Shown in pieces: positions 1-9,038 of a stretch of 64,000 nucleotides of DNA. Within the stretch, counting starts at the first letter, position 1. Every line of letters starts with the position of its first letter. Source of the DNA: Syntrophaceae bacterium UBA6109 (GTDB lineage Bacteria > Desulfobacterota > Syntrophia > Syntrophales > UBA6109); assembly GCA_002428445.1 (NCBI GenBank), contig DIWJ01000044.1:71802-135801 (forward strand). The letters run 5' to 3'. Made by a program: the position numbers and the translations under genes. Under the pieces are notes generated by a model that made no database searches, was not told where the DNA came from, and worked only from the letters and a program-made list of their open reading frames with translations.

Positions 1-640
1 TGATCTTGTCGAAAACGGTGTAGCGGATATTGGGGCGGTCGAAGCTCGCGACATAGCACCGGGCCTCCCCGAGGTGGAGCCGGTCCAGGATGTCCCGGCG
101 GGTATGGGCTTCGGCCGTCGCCGTCAGGGCAATCATCGGTACCCCGGGGAAGGCCCTGCGCAGGCGGCCAAGCTGGCTGTATTCGGGCCGGAAATCATGG
201 CCCCACTGGGAAATGCAGTGGGCCTCGTCGATGGCGAACAGGGAGATGGGGATATCCTTGAGACGCTGGATGAAATCGTCGCCGGTCAATCGTTCCGGGG
301 CGATGTAGAGGAGGTCCAGTTCCCCGGCATGGAGCATCGCCAGAACCCGGCGGGCCTCGCCGCTCTTCAGCGAGGAATTGTAAAAGGCCGCCCTCACTCC
401 GCAGGCCTGGAGCGCATCGACCTGGTCCTTCATCAGGGAGATGAGGGGGGAAACGACGATCCCGACGCCCGGGCGGTGAAGGGCGGGGATCTGATAACAT
501 AGAGATTTTCCGCCTCCCGTCGGCATGAGGACAAAGGCGTCCTCGCCTTGGATGAGTCCCTCGATAATCTCCTGCTGCCGGGGCCGATAGGTTTCGTACC
601 CGAAGATTTTTTTAAGACTCTTCAGCGGGTTGCCGGTCAT
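1..640 (-). CDS. recQ: ATP-dependent DNA helicase RecQ, N-terminal part (cut by window edge)
   Basis: Superfamily 2 3'-5' DNA helicase for recombinational repair and replication restart. Only the first 213 codons lie in the window; the rest is beyond position 1. The visible part is the first RecA-like motor domain: MPTGGGKS is Walker A (motif I), AIDEAHCISQWGHDFRP carries motif II (DEAH) and the RecQ-specific aromatic-rich loop, and LTATA is motif III. The chosen ATG at 640 gives the standard RecQ opening, in which KIFGYETYRPRQQEII is motif 0 and contacts adenine. No other in-frame ATG lies just upstream. Family assignment is certain; the C-terminal zinc and HRDC domains cannot be judged. Confidence 0.95.
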   Translation of the reverse strand, partial: MTGNPLKSLKKIFGYETYRPRQQEIIEGLIQGEDAFVLMPTGGGKSLCYQIPALHRPGVGIVVSPLISLMKDQVDALQACGVRAAFYNSSLKSGEARRVLAMLHAGELDLLYIAPERLTGDDFIQRLKDIPISLFAIDEAHCISQWGHDFRPEYSQLGRLRRAFPGVPMIALTATAEAHTRRDILDRLHLGEARCYVASFDRPNIRYTVFDKI

Positions 641-1001
641 GGAACTCCATTCCAGTCTTGTTTCCTGCAATCGAAGATGCCGCCGTCACGGCTCGATCTT
701 GCCTTTCCGTTCAACGAAACCCAAGGGCGGGAGGGATGGACTCAAGAAAAAGCCAAGGCGCATGTTCGTTCGGACAGACGGGTTCTTAACGTTTTTTCAC
801 GTCGGTGTCTACAAGTGGATTTTCCTGCAGGCGTTCATGGATTCCTGCACCGTTTCAGAGTAATCCCGGAGCCTTTCAATTGGTCCATTGAGTATTGCGG
901 AGTTCATACAGGAATTGTGATAATAATGCCGTTGCATGAAAGGAAAAGAGAAATTCATCGCCGGGGGCGGACTGCGAACGATGCCGGACAGGAGGTCGAT
1001 C
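641..1001. other. Intergenic region between divergent recQ and the WD40-caspase gene
   Basis: About 360 bases without a convincing gene. Open frames here are short, overlap one another and lack ribosome-binding sites. The right part is relatively AT-rich and holds a possible promoter for the rightward gene (entered separately). I see no repeat or RNA structure. Confidence 0.5.
895..924 (+). promoter_or_regulatory. Possible sigma70 promoter of the WD40-caspase gene
   Basis: TTGCGG (895-900) and GATAAT (919-924) separated by 18 bases, in a locally AT-rich stretch about 80 bases before the preferred GTG start. The -10 is good and the -35 mediocre. Inferred from sequence match only. Confidence 0.35.
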
Positions 1002-3476
1002 GTGACAACGAGACTGCGAACAGGGAATCTGCCGGTCGGACGAGGCGCTCTATGTTGCCTCGCGCTCCTTTTCCTTGCCTCGTGTTCGACGACGCCTGAT
1101 ATACGTCTTTCGACAGCGGATATGACGATGGAGCTGAAGGAATCCGCATACCGGATCAGCGCGCTTGCCGTTTCCCCTGACGGCAGATATGTCGCCTCCG
1201 GCGACGTGAACGCCGATGTGACGGTATGGGACATCCAGAACGGAAAGATGCAGTGGAAATTGAGCGGCCACAGGACGACAGGACCCGCAACAAGCGACAA
1301 CTGGGTGTGGTCCGCCGCGTTTACCGCTGACGGCAGGAGTCTCCTGACCGGCGGCGGAAGCCGGGTCATCAAGCTCTGGGATGCCGGGACGGGAAGATTG
1401 ATCAGGGAACTCAAGGGCCATGAAGGCAGCATCTTCCTCGGTACATCCTACATCCATTCCCTCGCCGTCTTCCCTGACGGCAGGACGGCCGTCAGCGGCG
1501 GCGGCGACGGCACCATGAGAATATGGGACATCGAAAAGGGCACTTCCGACAGGAGTTTCCCGGCAAGCGAAGGCGCCATGGGCAGAGGATGGGTACGATC
1601 CATAGCGATCTCGGCCGACGGGCGGCGTCTCCTGACGACGGGGGGCGACAACACGATCCGATTGTGGAACAGAGAAACGGGAGAAGAGCTGTCCAGAATG
1701 CGGGTGTCGGAATTCGCCGACAGGGGGCTCAATTCGGTGGTCTTCGCGAATAAAGGGTTGTGGGCTCTTTCCGGCGGCCTGAAGATCCGCTACTGGGACC
1801 TGAAGGGCGGAACACTGATCAAAGAGGTGCCGGAAGACGGATGCGGAGCCCAGTGTCTGTCGATGTCCAAAGACGGGAAACGGCTCTTGACGAGCGGCTG
1901 CAATTCTATAGGGCTCCGGGATGTCGATTCGGGGCGCCTGCTCAAGTCCTATAAAGGAAGCCAGGGCTGGCCCGCCAGCGGCATATTCGACGCGGCCCTG
2001 TTTCATCCCAACGGCAGATGGATCGTTTCCAAGGGGCTCGATGCCTCCGTGCGGATCAAGGATGCGGATACGGATGAAGAAATCGCCCTCTTCGTGGGCT
2101 TTCCCGACGGCGAATGGGTCGTCGTGACCTCCGAAGGCTACTACAATGCATCCGAAAAGGGAGCCCAGTACCTGAGCGTCATCGTCGGCGACGATGCGTT
2201 CGGCGTCGATAGATTCTACGACGTCTTCTACCGCCCGGATATCGTGGCGGCAAAACTGCGCGGGGAAGACATCCGCGGACTGGCGACGGTCACCATGAAA
2301 GACGCCATCAAGAGCCCGCCGCCCGCCGTTGAGTTCACCGCCGTTCCCTCTGCTGCGGGTACGTCCCGGGTGAAGGTCTGCTATGCGGCGAAGAGCGCCG
2401 GCGGCGGAATCGGAGAAGTGCGGCTTTTCCATAACGGCAAGCTGATTTCGTCGGACGGATACTACCGCGAGATGGCCAGGTCCTCAGCGGAGAAGCAAAA
2501 ACTTGCGGCCATGAACAGCAGGGCGATTTACGAGGACATGAGGAGCATATCCGTGAAGGGCGCGGCGGTTTCGATGCCCCTGACGGGCAAAGCCAAGGGG
2601 GATGTATTTACGGACTGCCGGGAAGTGGAAGCCGTTCCGGGAGAAAATGAAATCGGCATCGCCGCCTTCAACGGCGGCAACACCATTCAGAGCCCCGTCA
2701 AGACTGTCCGCTTCCATTCAAGTATCGCTCCGGAAGAACCGCATCTTTACATCCTGTCCGTGGGTGTGAACCGGTACAGGGATGAGACGGCGAATCTGCG
2801 GTACGCGGTGAAGGACGCTCAGGATCTGGAAGAAAAACTCAGGACGCAGTCGTCGACAGTCTACAAGCCGGCGAATATCCACTACACGCTTCTGAAGGAT
2901 CAGGAGGCCACGAAGAGCGGCATCTTCGCCGGGATCAGCGAACTCTCAGAGAAGATCAAGCCGCAGGACAGCTTCATCCTCTTCGCAGCGGGCCACGGAG
3001 TGCTTCTGCAGAACCAGTATTATCTGCTTACGCACGATTATGACGGAACCGTGAGCGAAGGAAGCATGATCAGTTCCAACGAGATCGTCGAGATATCGAA
3101 GAGGATCAGATCCCTCAGCCAGCTCTTCATCTTCGACACCTGTCATGCGGGGGGCGTGGACGCCATCGTGAGCGGTCTGTACGATGCCCGAATGTCGGTG
3201 CTGGCGAAGAAGATGGGGCTTCACGTCTACGCCTCGGCCGGCGACAAGCAGTCCGCCATGGACGGCTACCGGGGGAACGGGCTTTTCACCCACGCGCTGC
3301 TGGACGGGCTCGACAACAAAGAGGCGGACAGGAACAAGGACGGGAAGGTTACCGTGGTGGGCCTCGGAAACTTCGCGAAGGAAAAGACGGCGAACCTGTC
3401 GAAGGAGATCGGCCATCCCCAGACGCCGCTGATTATCAATTTCGGGAAGGACTATCCGCTCTACCGGCTGAGGTAG
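1002..3476 (+). CDS. Lipoprotein with WD40 repeats and a C-terminal caspase (peptidase C14) domain
   Basis: Predicted envelope-anchored, 824 residues. A GTG start at 1002 is preferred over in-frame ATGs at 936 and 981 because GGAGG lies about 7 bases before it and it leaves a compact signal peptide ending in the lipobox LFLASC (Cys28). Residues about 45-370 contain WD40-type repeats (SPDGRYVASG, VWDI, ADGRSLLTGG, LWDAGTGR, FPDGRTAVSGG, IWDIEKG), a beta-propeller likely to bind proteins. A linker of about 200 residues follows. The caspase-like domain starts near 580 (LYILSVGVNRY) and has the dyad His665 (AAGHG) and Cys714 (IFDTCHAGG). It should be a cysteine protease of the metacaspase/orthocaspase type. 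Substrate and role are unknown. Neighbours give no functional hint. Confidence 0.9.
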   Translation: MTTRLRTGNLPVGRGALCCLALLFLASCSTTPDIRLSTADMTMELKESAYRISALAVSPDGRYVASGDVNADVTVWDIQNGKMQWKLSGHRTTGPATSDNWVWSAAFTADGRSLLTGGGSRVIKLWDAGTGRLIRELKGHEGSIFLGTSYIHSLAVFPDGRTAVSGGGDGTMRIWDIEKGTSDRSFPASEGAMGRGWVRSIAISADGRRLLTTGGDNTIRLWNRETGEELSRMRVSEFADRGLNSVVFANKGLWALSGGLKIRYWDLKGGTLIKEVPEDGCGAQCLSMSKDGKRLLTSGCNSIGLRDVDSGRLLKSYKGSQGWPASGIFDAALFHPNGRWIVSKGLDASVRIKDADTDEEIALFVGFPDGEWVVVTSEGYYNASEKGAQYLSVIVGDDAFGVDRFYDVFYRPDIVAAKLRGEDIRGLATVTMKDAIKSPPPAVEFTAVPSAAGTSRVKVCYAAKSAGGGIGEVRLFHNGKLISSDGYYREMARSSAEKQKLAAMNSRAIYEDMRSISVKGAAVSMPLTGKAKGDVFTDCREVEAVPGENEIGIAAFNGGNTIQSPVKTVRFHSSIAPEEPHLYILSVGVNRYRDETANLRYAVKDAQDLEEKLRTQSSTVYKPANIHYTLLKDQEATKSGIFAGISELSEKIKPQDSFILFAAGHGVLLQNQYYLLTHDYDGTVSEGSMISSNEIVEISKRIRSLSQLFIFDTCHAGGVDAIVSGLYDARMSVLAKKMGLHVYASAGDKQSAMDGYRGNGLFTHALLDGLDNKEADRNKDGKVTVVGLGNFAKEKTANLSKEIGHPQTPLIINFGKDYPLYRLR

Positions 3477-3642
3477 GCGGAGAAGGAGGTAGGCTGCAAT
3501 TCCTGTTTCTCTGTTATGCCGTTTATGCTAAATGCAATCCGAATGGTTGAAATGCCGCAGCAATACCTGGAAAACACGCAGCGGACGGAGAAGACAAACA
3601 TCAACCTGAGCAGGGGAGAAGGGCCCGCGCGACGCGAAAAAC

Positions 3643-4662
3643 ATGACCAGCCTCTCTGAGATGCACAAACGCATTGCGAGCATCACCGGGCTCCTCATCT
3701 TCTCCCTCTTCATCGGGACGGCCGGCTACGTCGTCATCGAGGGATGGTCGCCTTTCGATGCCCTCTACATGACGGTCATCACGCTCGCGACCGTGGGATA
3801 CGGGGAGACGAACCCCCTGACCTACCCGGGCCGCGTGTTCACCGTGTTCCTCATCCTGGGCGGCGTCAGCATTGTCGCCTACACGATTTCGACGCTTACC
3901 TCCATTGTCGTGGAGGGACATCTGTCCAAGGTACTCAAGAGGAGACGTATGGAGAAGGAAATCGCGAAGCTTTCGGGACACTACATCGTCTGCGGTACGA
4001 GCCATTCCGCCCGGGTGATCATGGAGGAGCTGCTGAAAACGGGACGGAGCCTCGTCGTGGTCGAGCGGGACCGGGAGACGGCCGAGAAGCTCATCGCCGA
4101 CGGCTTCAAGGTTGTAGAAGGGGATGCGACGGAAGAGGAGACCTTGAAGCGCGCCGGAGTGATGAATGCCGCCGGCGTCTTCGCCGTGCTGCCGTCCGAC
4201 CAGTTCAACGCATTCCTGTCGCTGACGGCCAAGGGCCTCAACCCCAATGTCCGCATTGTCAGTGCCCAGAGAGAGCTCGCGGTGCGCCATCAGCTCCTGC
4301 GGAGCGGCGCCGACAACGTCGTCAATCCTCAGTATATCGGCGGATTGCGCATGGTCTCCGAGATGGTCCGTCCGGCGACGGTCGGCTTCCTGGATTCGAT
4401 GATGCGGGACCGGGACAGCGTCGTCCGGTTCGATGAGGTCGCCGTTCCGGAGGGGTCTCCCTTCGTGGGGCGGCCGGTCGGCGACGTGAAGGGAGCCGAG
4501 GGCCATGCCCCGTTGCTCGTGGCAGTGCTCGAACAGGAGACGGGTCGGTACGACATCAATCCCGACTCCGGTCGCCCCATCAAAGCGGGCGACCGGCTCG
4601 TCATGATCGGAGAAGCAGCGAAGCTCTCCGAGCTCAGGAAGCGTATCGAGACCGCCGCATGA
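3643..4662 (+). CDS. Potassium channel with TrkA-N (RCK) domain
   Basis: Two-transmembrane voltage-independent K+ channel of the MthK/Kch type, 339 residues. TM1 is at about 11-32, then a pore helix and selectivity filter TVGYG (50-54), TM2 at about 65-90, a basic linker, and a cytoplasmic RCK N-domain from about 113. A TrkA-C-like domain occupies about 250-335. The nucleotide-binding turn is CGTSHSAR, so the usual GxGxxG is degenerate while the acidic end of beta2 (VVVERD) is present. Ligand gating is expected, but the ligand (NAD, ATP or Ca2+) cannot be read from sequence. It stands alone between a rightward and a leftward gene. Confidence 0.9.
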   Translation: MTSLSEMHKRIASITGLLIFSLFIGTAGYVVIEGWSPFDALYMTVITLATVGYGETNPLTYPGRVFTVFLILGGVSIVAYTISTLTSIVVEGHLSKVLKRRRMEKEIAKLSGHYIVCGTSHSARVIMEELLKTGRSLVVVERDRETAEKLIADGFKVVEGDATEEETLKRAGVMNAAGVFAVLPSDQFNAFLSLTAKGLNPNVRIVSAQRELAVRHQLLRSGADNVVNPQYIGGLRMVSEMVRPATVGFLDSMMRDRDSVVRFDEVAVPEGSPFVGRPVGDVKGAEGHAPLLVAVLEQETGRYDINPDSGRPIKAGDRLVMIGEAAKLSELRKRIETAA

Positions 4663-4685
4663 CGCGCAAGCGGAATACCCAGGGG

Positions 4686-4725
4686 CTGCGTTAAGAGGCT
4701 TGTCCTCAACGCAGCGAGTTTTCCG
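4686..4725. terminator. Hairpin between convergent channel and PPK2 genes
   Basis: CTGCGTT (4686-4692) pairs with AACGCAG (4708-4714), with further pairing of GAGG and CCTC inside. A short GTTTTCC tract follows on the + strand. It fits the convergent junction, but the T-run is weak. Confidence 0.5.
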
Positions 4726-4729
4726 GCAG

Positions 4730-6226
4730 TCAATCGCCCGCGATGATCCTGCGGACCCTGCCGCGGGGCTTGTCGCCCACGGCGCGCGAGACCGCTGCGA
4801 TCACCGTTTTCAGGGTTTTGATCCGGGCATACGGCTTGTCGTTGCCCTCGATGATCGTCCAGGGCGCGGAAGCGGTGGAGGTGCGCTCGATCATGTCGGA
4901 AACGGCATCGTAGTAGTCGTCCCAGCGGTTGCGGTTCCGCCAGTCCTCCTGTGTGATCTTCCAGCTCTTGAACGGCGATTGCTCGCGGAGCTTGAACCGT
5001 TTGATCTGTTCTTCCTTGGAGATGTGGATCCAGAACTTGACGAGGACGGTGCCGAACGCCATAAGTTCGGCCTCGAACTCGTTGATCTCCCGATAGGCCC
5101 GTTCCCATTCCGCCGGTTCCGCAAATCCCTCGACGCGCTCCACCAGGACCCGTCCGTACCAGGAACGGTCGAAGACCGTGATGTGGCCCGCCTTGGGCAA
5201 GTCGCGCCAGAACCGCCACAGGAAGTGGCGGGCGCCCTCGTCGCCGACGGGCGCCCCGACGGGAATCACCTGGAAGCCGCGGTTGTCCAGGCCGGTGACA
5301 AGCCGCTTGATATTTCCCCCCTTGCCGGAGGCATCCCATCCCTCGTAGACGACAACGACCGGGATGCGCTGCGGATGGAGGATATGTTCGAGCCGCAGCA
5401 GTTCCTTCTGGAGACGCGGCAGCGTCTCCTCGTAGGTTTCGCGGTCGAGGGACAGGGAAAGGTTGGCGGCGGCGAGCGGGCTCTTTCGGCGCCGGGCCGC
5501 GGGCGGTTTCGGCGGTTTGGCTTTCGCGGCCGATTCCCTGCGCTTCAGGGCCTTCTCGATGGCATCGACAAGGGTTGCGGTGATGCAGAGACTCGCGCTG
5601 CGGGGATCGTGCGTGGGCACGGCCGTCCAGGGCGCATAGTCGGTGGAGGTCTCCCGCAGCATGCGCTCGACGCGGCGCAGGACCTTGTCGTACTTGCGGT
5701 TTTCACGCCAGTCTGCCTTGGTGACGATCCAGGATATCGCGGGGTCCTTCTCCAGTTTCCGGAAGCGTTTTGCCTGCTCCTGCCTGCTGATGTGCAGCCA
5801 GTACTTGACGAGGATCGCGCCGTCGTCGGTCAGCTTGCGCTCGAAGAGGCGGATGCGCTCGTACCAGGCCTCGGCCTCCGCCTTGGAGCCCGGCACGAGC
5901 TGATACCAGCTGCGGTCGTAGATGCTGAAGGCCCCCTTCGGCGGCAGGGCCTGCCAGAATCTCCAGAACGGCGGCCGCAGCGCCTCGTCGGAACTGGGGT
6001 CGTTGAACATGCGCACCCGGTAGCCCCTCGGGTCCAGCGGCGCCAGGAGCCGGGTGATGGCCGTGCCGACGCCGCAGGCCTGCCACCCCTCGAAGACGAT
6101 GACGGCCGGGATACAGGCCTCCCGGAGCCGCCGCTGCAGGGCGCCGAGCTTGAGGTCGAGTTCCTCGTGGGCGAGCTTGAAATCCTCTTTGGACATTTCC
6201 TCATTCAGATTGATCGTTTCGAGCAT
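4730..6226 (-). CDS. Two-domain polyphosphate kinase 2 family protein (polyphosphate:AMP phosphotransferase type)
   Basis: Moves phosphate between polyphosphate and nucleotides. The 498-residue length with two tandem PPK2 domains is the class II (PAP) arrangement, which phosphorylates AMP to ADP. The N-terminal domain has EGWQACGVGT (46-55) where Walker A should be, so its P-loop lysine is missing. The C-terminal domain has an intact EGWDASGKGG (about 295-304), and both keep DRSWY lid motifs. This active/inactive pairing is known in the class. The ATG at 6226 is preferred because AGGAGGAGG sits just upstream; an in-frame start at 6247 would overlap that site. A basic Ala/Pro/Lys linker joins the domains. 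Confidence 0.92.
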   Translation of the reverse strand: MLETINLNEEMSKEDFKLAHEELDLKLGALQRRLREACIPAVIVFEGWQACGVGTAITRLLAPLDPRGYRVRMFNDPSSDEALRPPFWRFWQALPPKGAFSIYDRSWYQLVPGSKAEAEAWYERIRLFERKLTDDGAILVKYWLHISRQEQAKRFRKLEKDPAISWIVTKADWRENRKYDKVLRRVERMLRETSTDYAPWTAVPTHDPRSASLCITATLVDAIEKALKRRESAAKAKPPKPPAARRRKSPLAAANLSLSLDRETYEETLPRLQKELLRLEHILHPQRIPVVVVYEGWDASGKGGNIKRLVTGLDNRGFQVIPVGAPVGDEGARHFLWRFWRDLPKAGHITVFDRSWYGRVLVERVEGFAEPAEWERAYREINEFEAELMAFGTVLVKFWIHISKEEQIKRFKLREQSPFKSWKITQEDWRNRNRWDDYYDAVSDMIERTSTASAPWTIIEGNDKPYARIKTLKTVIAAVSRAVGDKPRGRVRRIIAGD

Positions 6227-6300
6227 GATGCCTCCTCCTGGAATCAAGCATGCCGACGATACGCGCGGGCCGCCGCGGAGTCAATATCCAATCTGGGGGG

Positions 6301-6341
6301 CGAAGATTCTTCGGAGCTTGTCCCCGGAGGGCTTCAATTCT
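6301..6341 (+). repeat. Decayed partial copy of the 120-bp three-hairpin repeat
   Basis: This stretch matches the third-hairpin end of the repeat seen at 13659, 29388 and 50689 (GAAGATTC, CGGAGCTTG, CCGGAG, GCTTCAATTC), with several mismatches. The first two hairpins are absent. It lies between the divergent PPK2 and antiporter genes. Confidence 0.6.
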
Positions 6342-6383
6342 GACATGACCTGTGGTAGACGTTATCGGAACAGAGGGGATCTT

Positions 6384-8045
6384 ATGCATGGCATTCTTCC
6401 GGAAATCGGCGTTGCGGTTCTGGCGGCCACGGCTCTGGGTTTTCTCTTCCAGTTCTTCCGGCAGCCGGTCATTCTGGGCTACCTCGTCGCCGGCGCCGTG
6501 ATCGGACCGGCCATCGGCTTCGGATTCGTTTCCAGCGCGGAGAACATCGAGGTCATTTCGGAAATCGGATTGATCCTCCTGCTTTTCATCATCGGCCTCG
6601 AACTGAACCCCACCAAGCTTCTTTCGTCGGGCCGGCAGCTGATTTATGCCGGCGTCGGCCAGTTTCTCCTGTGCGTCCTGATAGGAACCGGTTTCTTCAT
6701 GCTCCTGGGATTCGGCTTCGGCAAAGGGCGCATCGATGCCCTCTATCTGTCGATGTTCTGCGCCCTGAGCAGTACGGCCATTGTCGTCAAGCTCCTCTAC
6801 GACAAGTTCGAACTGGATACGCTGCCCGGCCGCATCACCCTCGGCGTTCTCGTCTTTCAGGACCTCTGGGCGATCCTGATCCTGGCGCTGCAGCCCCATT
6901 TCACGAATCCGAAGATACTCCTTGTTGTCCTCGCCCTGAGCAAGAGCGGGGCGCTCCTCGCCATCGGTTATCTCCTCAGCAAGTATCTGCTGCGCTGGAT
7001 CTTTGAGAAGATCTCGAAGACGCCGGAAATGGTTGTGGCCATGTCCATCGCCTGGTGCGCCTTCATGGCGGGCGTGGGATCCTGGATTGGTCTTTCCATG
7101 GAGATGGGGGCGCTGATTGCCGGCGTGGCGATCTCGACTTTTCCCTACAGCGTCCACGTTACAGCGAAGGTCCTCCCGCTGCGCGATTTTTTTCTGACCC
7201 TCTTTTTCCTCTCCATCGGCATGAAGATTCCCATGCCGGACGCCTCTTTGCTGATCATGGCCTTCGTTGTCGTCCTCTTCGTCATCGCCTCCCGCTTTCT
7301 GACGGTCTACCCGCTCCTGTCCATCGCCGGAAGCGGGCGGCGCACCAGCTTCATCGCCAGTCTCAATCTTGCCCAGATCAGCGAATTTTCCCTGGTCGTC
7401 GCCGCCCTCGGGGTCGGTCTCGGCCACATCGAGCAGCGCATGATGTCCCTGATCATTTACGCCATGGCGATCACGTCGGTGCTCGCTTCCTATTTCATCA
7501 ACGGCAATCACAAGGCGTACCTGATGTTCGATCATTTCCTTGTAAAACTGGGCCTTCCGTCGAAGGCCAGGGAAACGGCGGCCGAAGATATCGGCGGCCA
7601 TTACCCCGTGGTGCTGCTGGGATATCACCGGGGCGCACGGGCCTTTATCGACCGGATGGAGGCCATCGCACCCGATCTCCTGAAGAAGATCCTGGTGATC
7701 GATTTCAGTCTCGAAGTTCTCAAGGAAGTGAACGACCGGAATGTGAAGAGCATATTCGGCGACATCAGCAGCATGGACACCCTGGAGCACGCCCATGTCG
7801 CCGAGGCGGAAATCATCCTTTCCACCATTCCCGACATGCTTCTGAAGGGAACGAACAATGCGTCCATCGTGACGACCTGCCGCGCCGTCGCGCCGAATGC
7901 GGTCATTGTCGCCACGGCGGATTCGGCCGATCAGATCGATGCTCTGAAAGCAAGCGGGGCGAATGAAGTGCTCCTCCCCTATACCCTGATCGGGGATCAC
8001 CTTGCGCGGTTTGTGGAAGAGGAATTCCGCAGCGCGAAGGCATGA
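6384..8045 (+). CDS. Kef-type monovalent cation/H+ antiporter with TrkA-N domain
   Basis: Inner-membrane CPA2-family cation/proton antiporter, 553 residues. Residues about 5-385 form the multi-pass Na+/H+ exchanger domain (VILGYLVAGAVIGP, FIIGLELNP, SSTAIVVKLL). A cytoplasmic RCK/TrkA-N domain follows at about 400-550, giving a KefB/YbaL-like layout. The first loop of that domain reads LLGYHRGAR in place of GxGxxG, so nucleotide or glutathione control may be altered or lost. The ATG at 6384 follows GAGGGG and gives a normal N-terminus; the open frame extends further upstream but that part overlaps the opposite gene. K+ or Na+ specificity is not determinable. Confidence 0.88.
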   Translation: MHGILPEIGVAVLAATALGFLFQFFRQPVILGYLVAGAVIGPAIGFGFVSSAENIEVISEIGLILLLFIIGLELNPTKLLSSGRQLIYAGVGQFLLCVLIGTGFFMLLGFGFGKGRIDALYLSMFCALSSTAIVVKLLYDKFELDTLPGRITLGVLVFQDLWAILILALQPHFTNPKILLVVLALSKSGALLAIGYLLSKYLLRWIFEKISKTPEMVVAMSIAWCAFMAGVGSWIGLSMEMGALIAGVAISTFPYSVHVTAKVLPLRDFFLTLFFLSIGMKIPMPDASLLIMAFVVVLFVIASRFLTVYPLLSIAGSGRRTSFIASLNLAQISEFSLVVAALGVGLGHIEQRMMSLIIYAMAITSVLASYFINGNHKAYLMFDHFLVKLGLPSKARETAAEDIGGHYPVVLLGYHRGARAFIDRMEAIAPDLLKKILVIDFSLEVLKEVNDRNVKSIFGDISSMDTLEHAHVAEAEIILSTIPDMLLKGTNNASIVTTCRAVAPNAVIVATADSADQIDALKASGANEVLLPYTLIGDHLARFVEEEFRSAKA

Positions 8046-8142
8046 GCCCGTTGCGGATGCCTTGACCCTGCCCGCCGGAGCGATCGCCGCTTCCTCCATG
8101 CGGTCTGAAAGACAGCGGATCGAAAAAAGAAAGACTCCCGTC

Positions 8143-8769
8143 ATGGAAGAGCATCTCTGGAGCGGATTCTCCGGGTTCGTCATCGGCATCGGCCTGAGCG
8201 CCGCCTGCGGTTTCCGCATCATCATTCCCTTTCTCGGGCTCAGCATCGCCGCCATGGGCGGCCATATCCTGCCGGCGCCGGAGTTCCAGTGGATCGGGAC
8301 GCAGACCGCCCTCCTGGCTTTTGCGACGGCGGCGGTCCTGGAAATCGCCGCCTATTCCGTTCCGTGGATGGACAATCTTCTCGATGCAGCGGCGACGCCG
8401 CTGGCCGTTGCCGCCGGGGCCGTCGCGACGGCGGCGGTCATGACGGACGTTCCTCCCTTCCTGAAATGGACGATTGCCCTGATCGCCGGGGGAGGCGTGG
8501 CCGGAACGATCCAGACGGGCACGGCGCTGCTGCGCGGGGCGTCCACCGCGTCGACGGGCGGTGCGGCGAACCTCGTTCTCGCGGCCGCCGAATTCGCCGG
8601 ATCGGTGCTGACAACGCTTCTCTCCCTGCTCGTGCCGTTCGTCGGCCTCATCGTCGCAGTTCTTGCCGCCCTGTGGATCGTGGCGGGCTTGATGCGGCGG
8701 AAAAGGCGCCCGGCAGAGTGCGGCCGGGATGCCGGAAACGGCGTCGGAACGCGGAAGGGTCGAGGATAG
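8143..8769 (+). CDS. DUF4126 family membrane protein
   Basis: Polytopic inner-membrane protein of 208 residues, of unknown function. Several hydrophobic segments are visible (about 8-30, 42-62, 80-102, 108-125, 150-180), and the opening (SGFVIGIGLSAACGFR) and the glycine/alanine-rich core match my memory of DUF4126. The tail (RRKRRPAEC onward) is basic and polar. The ATG at 8143 is chosen because the conserved part begins there; the open frame runs upstream into the end of the antiporter gene, and the ribosome-binding site is weak either way. Confidence 0.7.
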   Translation: MEEHLWSGFSGFVIGIGLSAACGFRIIIPFLGLSIAAMGGHILPAPEFQWIGTQTALLAFATAAVLEIAAYSVPWMDNLLDAAATPLAVAAGAVATAAVMTDVPPFLKWTIALIAGGGVAGTIQTGTALLRGASTASTGGAANLVLAAAEFAGSVLTTLLSLLVPFVGLIVAVLAALWIVAGLMRRKRRPAECGRDAGNGVGTRKGRG

Positions 8770-8869
8770 ATTTGACCGCCGTCTCCTTGCGACAGTTTCG
8801 TGCCCCGGCGGCGATGACGGTCTTCGAGTTCCGATCCCGGGATGCGATACGTCGTTGCCGGGCCCGCCG

Positions 8870-8898
8870 TTGACGCGCAGGAACGGATATCGTATACA
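8870..8898 (+). promoter_or_regulatory. Sigma70-type promoter of the C69 peptidase gene
   Basis: TTGACG (8870-8875), a 17-base spacer and TATACA (8893-8898), about 140 bases before the start codon. Both boxes are close to consensus and spacing is optimal. It suggests independent transcription of the peptidase and a long 5' leader. Confidence 0.65.
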
Positions 8899-9038
8899 TC
8901 CCGTCGGCGGAAGAACATTATCCCCTTTGCTCAGACTGCAAAGAAACGAGCGATGCTCCATATCGGAAATCGCCATGAATTCCCGCTGTCCGGATCGACC
9001 GATCCGGTGAAGATTCCCGACCGGAGGAGGATTGTGTG

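Noticed and set aside
548..1099. An open plus-strand frame across the recQ to WD40-caspase gap
   Set aside because: It overlaps the signal-peptide region of the WD40-caspase gene in another frame, has no ribosome-binding site and no recognisable protein features.
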